Positions 1 through 11,348 are shown, counted from the stretch's first letter. The stretch: DNA of 64,000 nucleotides from Citrobacter koseri (GCA_900446925.1 UAVY01000010.1:62001-126000), one strand, 5' to 3'. Program-made: numbers and translations. Notes: a model not told the origin generated them from the sequence alone.

Positions 1-52
1 TGCTCACAAATCTTATCCCACGGCATACGCCGCCGGTGGGGTAAAGCATTAC

Positions 53-82
53 GCCGGGTGGCGATGCGCTTACCCGGCCTAC
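53..82. repeat. REP element downstream of dppA
   Basis: A GC-rich imperfect inverted repeat of the type gccgggtggcg...acccggcctac lies beyond the dppA stop. This is the REP consensus of enterobacteria. In the E. coli dpp operon the dppA-dppB gap holds REP sequences that stabilise the abundant dppA message; the same role is inferred here. dppB lies outside the window. Confidence 0.75.
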
Positions 83-121
83 GATCGGTAGGTTCGTGCA
101 AACGCAGCGCCGCCGGGCATG

Positions 122-139
122 GGGGTGCTCAGGCACCCC
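122..139 (-). terminator. Hairpin after dppA
   Basis: A perfect stem (GGGGTGC, loop ctga, GCACCCC on the minus strand) begins about 11 bases past the dppA stop. No U-tract follows, so it is more likely an attenuating or mRNA-stabilising hairpin than a full terminator, which fits the higher expression of dppA over dppBCDF known in E. coli. Confidence 0.5.
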
Positions 140-149
140 TGGCTTTTAA

Positions 150-1762
150 TTATTCGACAGAGACGTTTTCAAAGTGGTGTTTGCCCAGAGGATCAACCAC
201 ATAGCCTTTGACTTCTTTACGCACAGGTTCGTACACGGTGGGAGTGAGCGATGATCAGCGCAGGCGCCTGGTCATGCATCACCACCTGAGCCTGTTTGTA
301 GAGTTCAACACGCTTGTTGTGATCGTCAGTAGCGCGCGCCGGTTGAATCAAGTCTTCAAACGGCTTGTAGCACCAGCGAGAGTAGTTGGAACCGTCTTTC
401 GCCGCAGCGCAGCTAAACAGGGTCGCGAAGAAGTTATCCGGGTCCCCGTTATCACCGGTCCAGCCCATCATCACCGCCTGGTGTTCGCCTGACTTCGCAC
501 GCTTGAGGTATTCACCCCACTCGTAGGTGACAATCTTGGCCTGTACGCCAATCTTCGCCCAGTCAGCCTGAATCATCTCAGCCATACGGCGAGCGTTCGG
601 GTTGTACGGACGCTGTACCGGCATCGCCCACAGTTCAACGGTGAAGCCTTTATCCTGGCCCGCTTCTTTCAGCAGCGCTTTGGCTTTTTCTGGATCGTAG
701 TTGTAGTCTTTAACGTCGTCGTTATAGCCCCACATGGTCGGCGGAATCAGGTTCTTGGCTTCAACGCCCGCGCCCTGATAAACCGCTTTTAATGATCGCT
801 TCTTTGTTCACCGCGTAGGTCAGCGCCTGACGGACTTTCACGTCATCAAACGGTTTCTTCTCGGTGTTGAAAGAGAGGTAGCCGACGTTCAGACCCGCCT
901 GCTCCATCAGGTTGATGTTTTTGTCCTGCTTCATGCGCGCGATGTCCGCCGGGTTCGGGTACGGCATCACCTGGGCACTCATTTTTCTGTAGCTTGGCGT
1001 AACGCACGGACGCGTCAGGCGTAATGGAGAACACCAGACGGTCGATCTGCGGCTTGGTGCCCCAGAAACCATCAAACGCTTTATACAGAATGCGGGAGTC
1101 TTTCTGGTACTGCAACAGCTGGAACGGCCCCGTACCGATTGGGTTCAGATCCACTTTCTCCGGCGTACCGGCTTTCAGCATGTTGTCAGCATATTCTTTA
1201 GAGAGGATGGAGGCGAAGTCCATCGCCAGGTCAGCGAGGAACGGCGCTTCTGGACGGGTCAGCACGAACTGAACGGTGCTATCGTCCACTTTCTTCACTT
1301 CGCTTATCAGGTCTGGCAGACCCATCCCTTCGAAGTATTCATAGCTGCCGCCAGACACTTTGTGGTACGGGGTTTTCAGCATTTTTCTGACGATCGAACG
1401 AGAACACCACGTCATCGGCGTTGAAATCGCGCGTCGGTTTAAAGTCTTTGCTGTCCTGCCACTTCACGCCCTGACGCAGGTGGAAGGTGTAGGTTTTGCC
1501 GTCTTCGCTGACATCCCACTTTTCAGCGAGGGCCTGGAATAACTTCGGTTGTACCGATTTTAAATTCCACCAGACGGTTATAGATAGGTACTGAGCTGGC
1601 GTCATAGGTGGTGCCGGAGGTAAACAGCTGCGGGTTGAAGCCTTCTGGAGAACCTTCTGAACAATAAACCAGAGTTTTAGCCTGTACACTTGCTGCGACG
1701 GTCATGGCCACCAGGCTCAGACCAAGCTTCAGCATCCCTGACTTCTTCAAGGAAATACTCAT
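150..1762 (-). CDS. dppA: Dipeptide-binding periplasmic protein DppA (5 apparent frameshifts)
   Basis: Periplasmic substrate-binding protein of the DppABCDF ABC transporter for dipeptides, also a heme and chemotaxis ligand binder in E. coli. The start [14 protein letters not shown] opens a signal peptide ending near [12 protein letters not shown], preceded by a GGAG ribosome site. The product is the SBP family 5 fold; stretches such as [15 protein letters not shown] and NPIGTGPF are plain. The reading frame is broken by five one-base duplications near 240-242, 787-790, 982-986, 1382-1386 and 1530-1532. Removing them gives about 535 residues ending FENVSVE, the normal family length. I read these as sequence errors. 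dppBCDF would lie to the left of the window. Confidence 0.93.
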
Positions 1763-1763
1763 T

Positions 1764-1793
1764 CTTCTGCTCCAAATGTGATGTTGTTGTTTT
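1764..1793 (-). promoter_or_regulatory. dppA ribosome site with GcvB-type CA-rich target
   Basis: Upstream of the dppA start the mRNA reads AACAACAACATCACA and then the GGAG ribosome site. In E. coli and Salmonella the G/U-rich R1 region of the sRNA GcvB pairs with just such a CA-rich tract to repress dppA. The tract is visible; the regulation is inferred from the homologue. gcvB itself is not in the window. Confidence 0.6.
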
Positions 1794-2326
1794 ACCCTTT
1801 GCAGTGGGTTTGCACCGCCTGGCCTTTTTTGTTTTTTACCCGGCCGGGTCGGCGTTAAGAGGATGGGGATTCCGTTCACATAAGCGCCTGAGTTGCAGTG
1901 CGGATTCTCCATGAAATGCCCCTCATGCCCTACAATCTGTCAACAGAATGTGAAAACGTCAATACAGGCAACCATGATTTACAACAACGGTGAGAATTCA
2001 CAAACAAAGATTAAAAAAACTTCAAACGACTATTTTCAGCAGGGAAATTTGTGCTACTCCGTTAACACCAGAATTAATCGCTTCATATTTCGCAACATTT
2101 GGTGATTAACGTTTGTGCAGATTGTGAAAAATTTCTGACGAAATGCTGCATATCTGAGCGATTAATATCACGAACGCTAAAACGCACAGCGGAAAATGCT
2201 GGGCTCAGCCATAAGTAACGCAAAAAAAAATTTAAGCAAAGATAAAAAAAGACAATGGAATATGTCACAAAAACGTGAACAAACAGTGAGAAGTGATGCA
2301 CATTTTTTGCCAATGGCGAAATCGCC
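1794..2326. other. dppA upstream region
   Basis: About 530 bases, AT-rich, without a credible gene. It should hold the dppA promoter, but I cannot place the -35/-10 boxes with confidence. Short open frames here lack ribosome sites and known similarity. Confidence 0.5.
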
Positions 2327-2417
2327 GTAGGCCGGATAAGGCGCCTGCGCCGCCATCCGGCGTTGCCGAAAGTGAGCGACCGATCCTGCCTGATGGCGCT
2401 TCGCTTATCAGGCCTAC
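2327..2417. repeat. BIME: two inverted REP units
   Basis: gtaggccggataaggcg...cgccatccggc is followed by cctgatggcgc...cttatcaggcctac in opposite orientation, a typical pair of REP units between dppA and the proK locus. Confidence 0.85.
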
Positions 2418-2433
2418 AATGCTGAATTCCAGA

Positions 2434-2881
<448 letters not shown>

Positions 2882-2893
2882 AATGCGGGGCGC

Positions 2894-2922
2894 ATCTTAC
2901 TGCTCAGGTGCGCGCCCGTCAA
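2894..2922 (-). promoter_or_regulatory. proK promoter
   Basis: On the minus strand TTGACG (2917-2922), a 17-base spacer and TAAGAT (2894-2899) form a near-consensus sigma-70 promoter. It is followed by a GC-rich discriminator (GCGCCCCGC), the signature of stringently controlled stable-RNA promoters. The tRNA begins 13 bases after the -10 box. Confidence 0.85.
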
Positions 2923-2972
2923 TCCCTTAGTTTGAAAATGCCATTCAATCGGCGAGAAAGTCAGCAGACCGC

Positions 2973-4668
2973 TTACTGCACCGCTGCATTCTGTTCAGCC
3001 GGAATATGGCACCAGTCGTTGTTTTCGTTAATTCCGCCATCTGGCGAGGTGTAGCCGAGACATCCCATCACCGTGTCATACAGCTCCACATGACGGCGCG
3101 GCGTTTTCATCGCCGCCGCCTGTTGCAGGCGCGCAAGCATCTGCGCATGCTGCGGGTTCTCCAGATACTTATCCGACATCCACACCAGCATTGGCACCCG
3201 GAACTGTTCTGGCGGCGCCATCTTGCGCGGCGTGCCGTGCAAATGCTCGCGCTCATTGATCGACTCGCCGTGATCGGCGGCGTAAAACACAATGGCTTTC
3301 TTATCGCGCAGCTGATCGAACACGCGGGTAATAAAGTGATCAACATAGCTCACCGAGTTATCGTAAGAGTTGATCATCTCCGCTTTTGTGCAGCCGTCAT
3401 CAACGCCGACACACTCCGGCGTCCACTGCGCAAAGCTGCGGGGATACCGCTGCGTATAGTTATAATGCGACCCCTTTGGTATGCATCACGATCAGGTGTT
3501 TCCCATCAGGGGTTTGCGCTAACGAACGCTGCATTTCATCCACCAGCAACATATCATCAACCGTCTTACCCCGGTTGCGCGGCTCCGCGCCGATTTGCTC
3601 GCGGTAGGCAATATTATCCGCCCATCGTATTGCTGTAGAACCACATCTCGCTCTGCATCGCATACAGATCGGCCGCTAAACCCTAGCTGCTTCAGCACCG
3701 CAAAAATGTTTTGCTCTTTCAGCGTACGCTGCGGATTCTCCGACGCGCCACCCTCGCGCACAAACATACAGCGCAGCGAAAGTTTGGTCGCGGTATCACA
3801 CGACTCACCCCGGAACGCCGCGAGATTTTTTTCCTGCGCCAGCTTCGGCGTCGTATTCCGCTCGTAGCCGAAGATGCCCATATGATCCCAACGCGTGGTT
3901 TCGCCGATGATAAACACAACATACGTGTCATCAATGCCTTCTGGCGCAACATAGGTAAACTTCTTCGCCGGGTTCATCAGCGAGTTATTATCCGACGACT
4001 CATCCACCTGCGCCCAGGCGTACAGCCCTAAAGCCGACAGCCAATTCGACGGTAAATAAGAGTTCGCCACCACGCCGCCATAGCTCGGCAAATCGATACC
4101 CGTTGTTCGTTCAACATTCTTTTGCTGAACGTCGAGCAGGCGAATCGGCGCCCACACCATCACCCCAGCCAGAACCACCGCCGCCACGCTACGAACGCGC
4201 TGGCCCGGCGTGCGTAACTGCCGCAGCAGGGTGTAACGACAGCGGTTACTCCAGATAAAGACCAGCGGCAGAATGCTCACCGCCACCAAGCCACAAAATG
4301 AAGTGCCAGCCGACGACCTCTTTCGATAAATCGATATCCGTGGTCATCACGGAGGCAATAATGCCGTAGCCGATCACCACGTTCAGGAGGGTCATGTAAT
4401 AGCTGGCACTCGCGGAGAACAGCACCACCAGCGTAGCCAGAACCCGCCAGGCGCGGCGACCAAACAGGGAAAGCAGACGGAGTAAGAAGAACGTGGCGAG
4501 AACCGTGGCCCCAAGTTCAACCACTGCCGAGAGGCCTTTCCAGACGGTAAATTCCTGCGCATAGCTGCCGAACCGGCGATAAAACACTGCGCAATTCATA
4601 AACAGGCCGATATAGAGCGCAAGCAAGAAGCTCAGCTTCTGCTGCGTCATCGATTTAATGTATTTCAT
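2973..4668 (-). CDS. eptB: Kdo2-lipid A phosphoethanolamine transferase EptB (4 apparent frameshifts)
   Basis: Inner-membrane enzyme that transfers phosphoethanolamine to the outer Kdo of LPS. The start [13 protein letters not shown] precedes an N-terminal half with about five membrane segments. The C-terminal half is a periplasmic alkaline-phosphatase-like domain showing [11 protein letters not shown] (nucleophile Thr region), a [13 protein letters not shown] cysteine stretch and [15 protein letters not shown] (metal ligands). Four one-base duplications, near 3471-3474, 3621-3623, 3671-3672 and 4288-4289, break the frame; corrected length is about 563 residues, as in E. coli. In E. coli the gene is under sigma-E control and repressed by the sRNA MgrR; I did not locate those sites here. 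Confidence 0.93.
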
Positions 4669-4824
4669 GCAAGCAAACCCTGGAAATCGGGATAAAAACC
4701 ACCCGCAAAAGGCCATTCCAGACCGGGCAGGTGGATAAATGCGGTAACAGCAGATGTCAGACAGTCTACACGCGCGGGTATGTAGACCACAGGGAAGCGT
4801 AAAAGTGTCGGAAGAATAAGCAAG

Positions 4825-4857
4825 CGGCCCGGATATTTACAAAAATATCCAGGCCGG
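4825..4857 (-). terminator. Hairpin after yhjX
   Basis: An inverted repeat with core GGATATTT/AAATATCC flanked by GGCC/GGCC stands 25 bases past the yhjX stop. A U-tract is weak, so this is a probable rather than certain terminator. Confidence 0.5.
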
Positions 4858-4881
4858 GAAGTGGTTAAATGATGAATAAAA

Positions 4882-6085
4882 TCAGGCGTGAGCCTCTTTA
4901 AAGACGCGGCGCTGAGGCTGGCGAATCGTGGTCGAGAGCGCCAGAGAGAGGATCAGCAGAGCGAAAATAACGCAGAAGGTGACGTAGAACCCACCGAACA
5001 GCGAGGCGATAATCGACCCGCAAATACTGCCAATCCCAAAGCCCAGGTAAATCACGCCGTAGTTTTTCGCCAGGTTATTCAGGCCGAAGAACTCGCTCAC
5101 CAGCGACGGGAACACCGTGATCGTACCGCCGAAGTTAAAGGCGACGCAGGCAATCGCGGCAAAGAACGTCACATCATTCAGCGGCGCGAACAGTAACGCT
5201 GCCATCCCGACCAGCGAGACAACCTGACCGAGGGTAATCACGCGGATACGGGCGATTTTGTCAGACAGAATGCCCAGCACCAGGCGGCCTGACAGGTTAG
5301 CGATGGAAATCACCGTGACCGCATTGGCCGCCGAAGCAACATCCATATGCGCCAGCCCCTGAGCAATGTCTTTCGCTACGCCGATGACATACAGACCGCT
5401 CATGCAGGCCGTCAGGAACATCACCGCCAGCATCCAGTACTGCGGTTTACGCATGGACTGCGCCAGGGTGAAGTCGTTTTCCACCACCCCGTTTACCGCT
5501 TTAACATCCTGATTCGGCGCGTCTTTCATCAGCGTTGAACCAAAGACAATCATCACCAGCACAATCGCGCCCCAGATCATAAATGTCTTTTCCAGACCGA
5601 CCGTCGCCAGCAGCTGGCTGTCGATGAATTTGAAGCCGAGGCTACCGAGGCCATAAGAACCAATCGAGAAGGCGGAAATCAGCCCTTTACGTTCCGGGAA
5701 CCATTTTACGCAGTTAGACAGCGTTAACAGGTATCCCGCCCCGTCCGCCAGGCCAACCAGCACCCCGGCGCTCAGCCACAGCATCATAAGGTTGTTGGAA
5801 TGCGCCGTTAAAAAGAAGCCGATGCCCCAGTAAAACACCTGACGCCATCGTGACGCGTTTTACGCCGAAACGTTCCTGTAATTTACCCGCCACGGAAGAG
5901 GAGATCGCCAGTCCCAGGCTCAACAAGCCAAATGAAAAGGCCACCTGGCTGACGGGCTCATCCAGTTTCGCAGAGAGCGCGCCATTAAACAGGCTCCAGG
6001 TGTAAACAGAACCTAACGCAAATTGCGTGATGATGGTGCCGATAAGCGTCAGCCAACGGGTACGCTGATAATCAGAAGTTTTCAT
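4882..6085 (-). CDS. yhjX: MFS transporter YhjX, pyruvate-induced (1 apparent frameshift)
   Basis: Twelve-helix major facilitator of the oxalate/formate antiporter-like group. In E. coli it is the main target of the pyruvate-sensing YpdA/YpdB system. The product begins MKTSDYQRTRWLTLIGT and shows the conserved GVKRVTMASG loop and long hydrophobic segments throughout. One extra G in the run at 5824-5827 shifts the frame; corrected length is 400 residues against 402 in K-12. The upstream region carries a textbook YpdB binding pair. The transported substrate is inferred from E. coli work, not from the sequence. Confidence 0.93.
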
Positions 6086-6166
6086 GGCAGTCTTCCTGCA
6101 TAAACAAAGGAGAAATTCACTGCCGACAACAATAACGAAGTGCTTTTTATGCAGGGGAAAAACGGC

Positions 6167-6197
6167 ATGAAATGCCATCAGAGCGGAATGAAATGCC
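6167..6197 (-). promoter_or_regulatory. YpdB response-regulator binding site
   Basis: Two direct copies of GGCATTTCAT (minus strand; 6188-6197 and 6167-6176) are separated by exactly 11 bases. This is the published YpdB motif of the E. coli yhjX promoter. The site ends 82 bases upstream of the yhjX start. Sequence match is exact; occupancy is inferred. Confidence 0.9.
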
Positions 6198-6337
6198 TGG
6201 ATTGCGGAATGAATGACAAGACAAAGACTGCGTGGCGTGATTTTTTTAAGGTCAGTTAGTACCCACTATCGCTGTACGTCTTGTTATTAAAGAGACTTAA
6301 TTGTAAAAAACTTGTTTTTATTACGTGCGTATTCTCG

Positions 6338-7042
6338 TTAAAATCTGGCGCTAACGCCCAGGGTGTACAGATAGTCGCTATTGCTTGCGCTGTTATCTGC
6401 CTGAGAGAGCGCCGCATACGCCGCGATATGCGGATTCAGTAGCATATCCGCCCCCACCGTCACATCCAGCCAGTTGCCATTCTGATCCGCCGCCGTCATT
6501 CGACTCAGCCCCGACTGCGCTTTCCAGATGTTCTCTCCGTATTGCTGGTTATAGCTGATTTGCGCCCAGGGACGGATCTCGCCAAACTGCGAATTCACCC
6601 GCCAGCCCAACGTACTGACGCTGGCATGCCACAGAGGGTCGGTCAGCGCCTGCGCCGTCACGCTGTCGCCAAATTCATTAAACATCGAGGTGGTTGAGCC
6701 GTCGTAGTGCAGGCTGGCGACCGGCCCGGTCGTCACGCGCCCGGCAAGCGGAAAATTCCAGCCCATGCTCATGCCGCTGGTCGCGTCCAGTGGAGTTTGA
6801 TCGGCCAGACTCAGCACAGGGCCAGGCGCATTCTGGCTGGACCGAATCCGCTCCGCCAGAATATCGTTGTAACTTGGTTGGTGATCGCTGTCCCATGTAT
6901 AGCGTTCTGTCGTATGACCCGATACGGCATCAGCGATATATTCTTGTTGCCAGGCATATGCTGTGTTAGTGAAAATTGCACAGACGATAACGCTCGCCAG
7001 GCAGCACCACACCTGGCGACCACTGCATTTTTTTATAATCAT
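6338..7042 (-). CDS. yhjY: Putative outer-membrane beta-barrel protein YhjY
   Basis: An intact 234-residue protein with an N-terminal signal peptide (cleavage near NTAYA/WQQEY) and a C-terminal autotransporter-type barrel ending GVSARF, with the terminal Phe typical of outer-membrane proteins. Alternating hydrophobic strands such as LGWRVNSQFGEIRPWAQISY support this. I chose the ATG at 7042 over a TTG one codon upstream. It matches K-12 YhjY closely. No passenger domain is present, so it is not a full autotransporter. Its function is unknown. Confidence 0.88.
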   Translation of the reverse strand: MIIKKCSGRQVWCCLASVIVCAIFTNTAYAWQQEYIADAVSGHTTERYTWDSDHQPSYNDILAERIRSSQNAPGPVLSLADQTPLDATSGMSMGWNFPLAGRVTTGPVASLHYDGSTTSMFNEFGDSVTAQALTDPLWHASVSTLGWRVNSQFGEIRPWAQISYNQQYGENIWKAQSGLSRMTAADQNGNWLDVTVGADMLLNPHIAAYAALSQADNSASNSDYLYTLGVSARF

Positions 7043-7200
7043 CAACGCGACTCCAGAGAAGAGCCGAATTCGGCGATATTATTGTCATTGTTTGGCGGTT
7101 CCAGGGCTTATTAGCCCTGTATTAAATATTGTCTTTTTAGCTGGCGCGTCAAGGCGGGCCGAATGAAATTTTTGCGGTAGTCAAAACAGCGAGGAAGAGT

Positions 7201-7782
7201 ATGCAGCGTTGCGGATGGGTCAGTCAGGACCCACTATACATCGCCTATCACGACAAGGAGTGGGGCATTCCCGAAACCGACGGCAAAAAGCTGTTTGAGA
7301 TGATCTGCCTTGAAGGCCAGCAGGCGGGGCTTTCCTGGATCACCGTGCTGAAGAAACGGGAAAACTATCGCGCAAACTTCCACCACTTTGATCCCGTCCG
7401 CGTCGCGGCGATGCAGGAAGACGACGTTGAGCGTCTGTTGCAGGATGCGGGCATTATTCGCCATCGGGGGAAAATTCAGGCCATCATCGGCAATGCCAGG
7501 GCGTATCTCGCGATGGAGCAAAATGGTGAACCGTTTGCTGAATTCGTCTGGTCTTTTGTCGAAAACCAGCCGCAGGTAACGCGAGCCGCCAGCCTGAGCG
7601 AGATCCCCACCTCAACCCCCGCGTCGGATGCGCTGGCAAAAGCGCTGAAAAAACGCGGCTTCAAGTTCGTCGGCACCACCATTTGCTACTCCTTTATGCA
7701 GGCGTGCGGGCTGGTCAACGACCATATCACGGGCTGTTTCTGCCATCCTGGAGGTCAGCATGATTCGCGAATCCCGGACTGA
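7201..7782 (+). CDS. tag: 3-methyladenine DNA glycosylase I
   Basis: Constitutive base-excision enzyme that removes 3-methyladenine from alkylated DNA. The 193-residue frame is intact. The zinc ligands of the family are visible: Cys4 and His17 near the N-terminus (MQRCGWVSQDPLYIAYH) and the His/Cys pair in NDHITGCFC near the C-terminus. The core WITVLKKRENYR and GIIRHRGKI segments are conserved. It overlaps the start of yiaC by 23 bases, as expected for a tag-yiaC operon. The C-terminal tail is a few residues longer than K-12 Tag. Confidence 0.97.
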   Translation: MQRCGWVSQDPLYIAYHDKEWGIPETDGKKLFEMICLEGQQAGLSWITVLKKRENYRANFHHFDPVRVAAMQEDDVERLLQDAGIIRHRGKIQAIIGNARAYLAMEQNGEPFAEFVWSFVENQPQVTRAASLSEIPTSTPASDALAKALKKRGFKFVGTTICYSFMQACGLVNDHITGCFCHPGGQHDSRIPD

Positions 7783-8192
7783 CGATATGGCGTCAATTTT
7801 GACGCTCTGGATGGAAAGCACGATCTATGCCCACCCGTTTATCGAAGCGCGCTACTGGCGCGAAAGCGAACCGATAGTGCGTGACGTGTACCTGCCCGCC
7901 GCGCAGACCTGGGTGTGGGAAGAAGCAGGTTTACTGAAAGGCTTTGCCAGCGTGATGGAAGCGCGCTTTTTGGGCGCGCTGTTTGTCACGCCGGACGCGA
8001 TCCCGCAGCGGGATTGGCAAGGCGCTGGTGCAGCATGTTCAGCAGCGCTTTACCGCGCTCAGCCTGGAGGTTTACCAGAAAAATCAGTCGGCGGTGAATT
8101 TCTACCATGCGCTGGGTTTTCGTATCGAAGACAGCGCATGGCAGGAAGATACACAGCATCCGACATGGATTATGGGCTGGCAGGCGGATTAA
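7760..8192 (+). CDS. yiaC: GNAT N-acetyltransferase YiaC (1 apparent frameshift)
   Basis: A GCN5-related acetyltransferase; the E. coli homologue acetylates protein lysines. The start [17 protein letters not shown] lies inside tag. One extra C in the run 8002-8004 breaks the acetyl-CoA binding loop; corrected, it reads R-S-G-I-G-K-A-L, the expected P-loop-like motif, and continues with [19 protein letters not shown]. Corrected length is 143 residues against 146 in K-12. Its 3' end overlaps the convergent bisC 3' end by 23 bases. Confidence 0.9.
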
Positions 8193-10511
8193 ACGCCGTA
8201 AGCGTCAGCGAGGGGCCGGTATACTTTTTCAATCCACGCCAGCGCGGTGTTGCCCGCACAGCCGTTCCCCAGTCGCGAACTGGGGAGATCTTTGGTCAAC
8301 ACGTTTACCGCGCCATTTTTACAAATGCCGCCAGCCGACACCTCTAAATCCGGCCATTGCCCCTTCCATGAATGCAGATAACGCCAGGTCTAATGCCCTC
8401 CCGTCACCACCGCGCCCGCCAGAATTTGTCCTCGGTGATTCCAGACCCGCACCGTGTCGCCGTCGGCAATGCCCCGCGTCTGCGCATCCTGCGGATGCAG
8501 AGTAACCGGTTCGGCGCCCCGCCACCGCATACTGTTCACGAAGCTGGCTGTAGTTAAGCTGGCTGTGCAGACGATGCGCCGGATGGGCGGACAGCACCTG
8601 TAGCTGACCGGGGTTCGGCATTGCCGTGCCATTCGTCCGGCTCCAGCCACATTGGGTGTCCTGGGCAGTCCGCATAGCCGTAGTCCGCAATTCGCCGGGA
8701 ATAGATCTCTATCTTGCCGCTGTCCGTTTTCAGTGGATGCGCGTCGGGGTCGCGGCGGAAATCCGCAAAGCGGATAAACTGCGCGTTGGCCGCATTCTCC
8801 GGCATTTCAATCAGATCGTTGGCTTCCCAGAACTGTGCAAACGGCGGCAGCGTCACCTGCTGGCTGGCGCCGCGTTGCCCGGCGATGTTGTAGAAGGTTT
8901 CCAGCCACTCAAGCTCGCTTTTCCCTTCGGTGAAGCGCGCATGGCCCGCCCGTTTCCCCAGCGCTCGCTCAGTTCGGCAAACACGTCAAAGTCATTACGG
9001 GCCTCCATCACGCGGCGGCACAACCTGCTTCATCGGCACCAGATGCTGGTTGCTGTAGTCGCCGGTCATGGTTAAGTCGTTACGTTCATAAGAGGTCGTG
9101 CAGGTAACACAATATCGGCATGTTTCGCCGCAGCGGTCCAGAAACATTCGGAGATCACTACCAGTTCCGGCTTTTGCCAGGCGCGAATCAGACGGTTGGT
9201 ATCCTGATGATGCGTAAAGTTCGCGCCGCCAGCCCACCAGACGAAGCGGATATCCGGGAAATGGCGGTTCATACCGTTGTGCTGATAGGGCGCGCCGGGA
9301 TTCTCCAGCGCCTCGACAATGCGCGCCACCGGAATTTTGTCTACCGCATCGGTGCCGCCTGGCAGACTGCCCTGCATTGAAGCCAGTACAGCGGCGCGAC
9401 GCGTCGGGTTTCCCCCGTTGGCGAAATGGTACGAGAGGCCAAAACCGCCGCCGGGCGTGCCAATTTGCCCTAACATGGCGGCAAGCGTTACCAGCATCCA
9501 GTGTTTTTGCTCGCCGAACTGCTGACGCTGCATTCCCCAGCCAGACATCAACATAGTGGTGTTTTTATGGAAGAGTTCCGCCAGTTCGTGAATTTTAGCG
9601 GCAGATACGCCGCAAATATCTGCGGCCCATTCCGCCGTTTTCGCCACGCCGTCGCTCACGCCCAGCAGATAGTCGGCGAATGTCTCGTAACCGGTCGTGC
9701 AGCGCGCCAGAAACGCGTCATCATGCCAGCCGTTTTTCACCAGCGTATGCGCAATCCCCAGCATCAGCGCCACGTCAGTCCCCATATGCGGGGCGATCCA
9801 CTCCATCTTATCGCCAAAGAACGCCGCGCTTTCCGATCGCATTGGATCGATGCAGATCAGTCGTTTCCCGCTGTTGCGCAGCGCGGCAAAGTAAGCAATG
9901 CCCTGCTCATCCGACGCATTCCAGGCAATTTTTAGTGTATTCAACGGGTTGGCACTCCATAGCACCACCACGTCACTGTGCTCCAGCACAACCGGCCAGC
10001 TGGTCTGCTGCTGGTAGACTTCGTTTCCGCCCACCACATACGGCATGATGGCCTGCGCCGCCCCCGTGGAGTAATCCCCCAGATGCCCGGTATACCCGCC
10101 CGCCAGCGCCATATAACGCTGCAACAGGGTGGAAGCTTTATGCAGCACGCCATTCGAGCGCCAGCCATAAGAACCGGCAAAAATCGAGGACGGGCCATAT
10201 GTTTCACGAATACGTTTGTGTTGGGTATGGATCAGATCCAGCGCCTCATCCCAACTCACCCGCACAAATTCATCCTGACCGCGCACGCCCTGTGGCTTCT
10301 CTGGCGAGGCGAGAAATCCTTTACGCACCATCGGGAAACGCACCCGGGTAGGGCTGTGAACCTGGTCGCGCACGACGGTTTGCAGGGAATTGAGATGCGA
10401 AGTGGGCAGCGCCCCGCGAGACGCGAGAATCGTCTCGCCGTCAGTGTCGACCCGGACAGGTCCCCAGTGGGCGGCGGTTAATACCGAATAGTGCGATGGT
10501 GCGTTGATCAA
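8170..10511 (-). CDS. bisC: Biotin sulfoxide reductase BisC (about 9 insertions, 1 deletion)
   Basis: Cytoplasmic molybdopterin (bis-MGD) oxidoreductase of the DMSO/TMAO reductase family that reduces biotin sulfoxide and, in E. coli, methionine-S-sulfoxide. No twin-arginine signal is present. The first 480 residues are clean, with [27 protein letters not shown] and [12 protein letters not shown] typical of the cofactor domain. The distal third (8170-9110) is broken by single-base changes near 8225, 8357, 8366, 8401, 8517, 8610, 9005 and twice near 8950, plus one missing base near 9095. After correction the protein is 777 residues, equal to K-12, ending AFNPPASP. The start is a TTG at 10509-10511 behind a GGAG site; an upstream TTG at 10565 is possible but lacks homology. 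Confidence 0.9.
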
Positions 10512-10677
10512 AATGCGCTCCTGAATGCGATGCAGGTGTGACGGCTTATTTATTATGCCGCTCAATGTTACTTACAAATTTAAGAGTCTTCCCTGGAATT
10601 TTCTTCATGTTCGCACGTCATAATCAACCGCCACCGTCGCTGTGGCGAAAAAATAAAAAAGTCATTAAGGAACTAAG

Positions 10678-11341
10678 ATGAAAAAAACGTGTTTTGGTCA
10701 TTGCTGCTATCGTGAGCGGCGCCCTGGCAGTATCTGGCTGCACAACAAACCCTTACACCGGCGAGCGCGAAGCGGGTAAATCCGGCATTGGCGCGGGCAT
10801 TGGTTCTCTGGTCGGCGCAGGCGTCGGCGCACTCTCCTCTTCCAAGAAAGATCGCGGCAAAGGCGCGCTGATTGGCGCAGCGGCAGGCGCGGCGCTGGGC
10901 GGCGGCGTTGGCTATTACATGGACGTACAGGAAGCGAAACTGCGTGACAAAATGCAGGGAACGGGCGTGAGCGTGACGCGAAGTGGCGATAACATCATCC
11001 TGAATATGCCGAATAACGTCACCTTCGACAGCAGCAGCGCAACCCTGAAACCGGCGGGCGCCAACACGCTGACCGGCGTGGCGATGGTGCTGAAAGAGTA
11101 CAACAAAACCGCCGTTAACGTAGTGGGCTACACCGACAGTACCGGCGGGCAGGATCTGAACATGCGTCTGTCGCAGCAGCGCGCGGACTCCGTGGCCAGC
11201 GCGCTGATCACCCAGGGCGTTGCCGCCAACCGCATCCGCACCAGCGGCATGGGCCCGGCGAACCCGATCGCCAGCAACAGCACCGCCGAAGGTAAAGCGC
11301 AAAACCGCCGCGTGGAAATCACCTTAAGTCCGTTGCAGTAA
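10678..11341 (+). CDS. yiaD: OmpA-family lipoprotein YiaD (1 apparent frameshift)
   Basis: Outer-membrane lipoprotein with a peptidoglycan-binding OmpA domain; in E. coli it is a multicopy suppressor of bamD/bamB defects. A lipobox (AVSGC) follows a short signal peptide, then a glycine-zipper segment (GIGAGIGSLVGAGVGAL) and a C-terminal OmpA domain with NVVGYTDSTGG and LSQQRADSVASAL. The A-run just after the start codon (10681-10687) has one extra base, which hides the true start; corrected, it begins M-K-K-R-V-L-V-I and is 220 residues (219 in K-12). Confidence 0.93.
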
Positions 11342-11348
11342 TCGTTGT

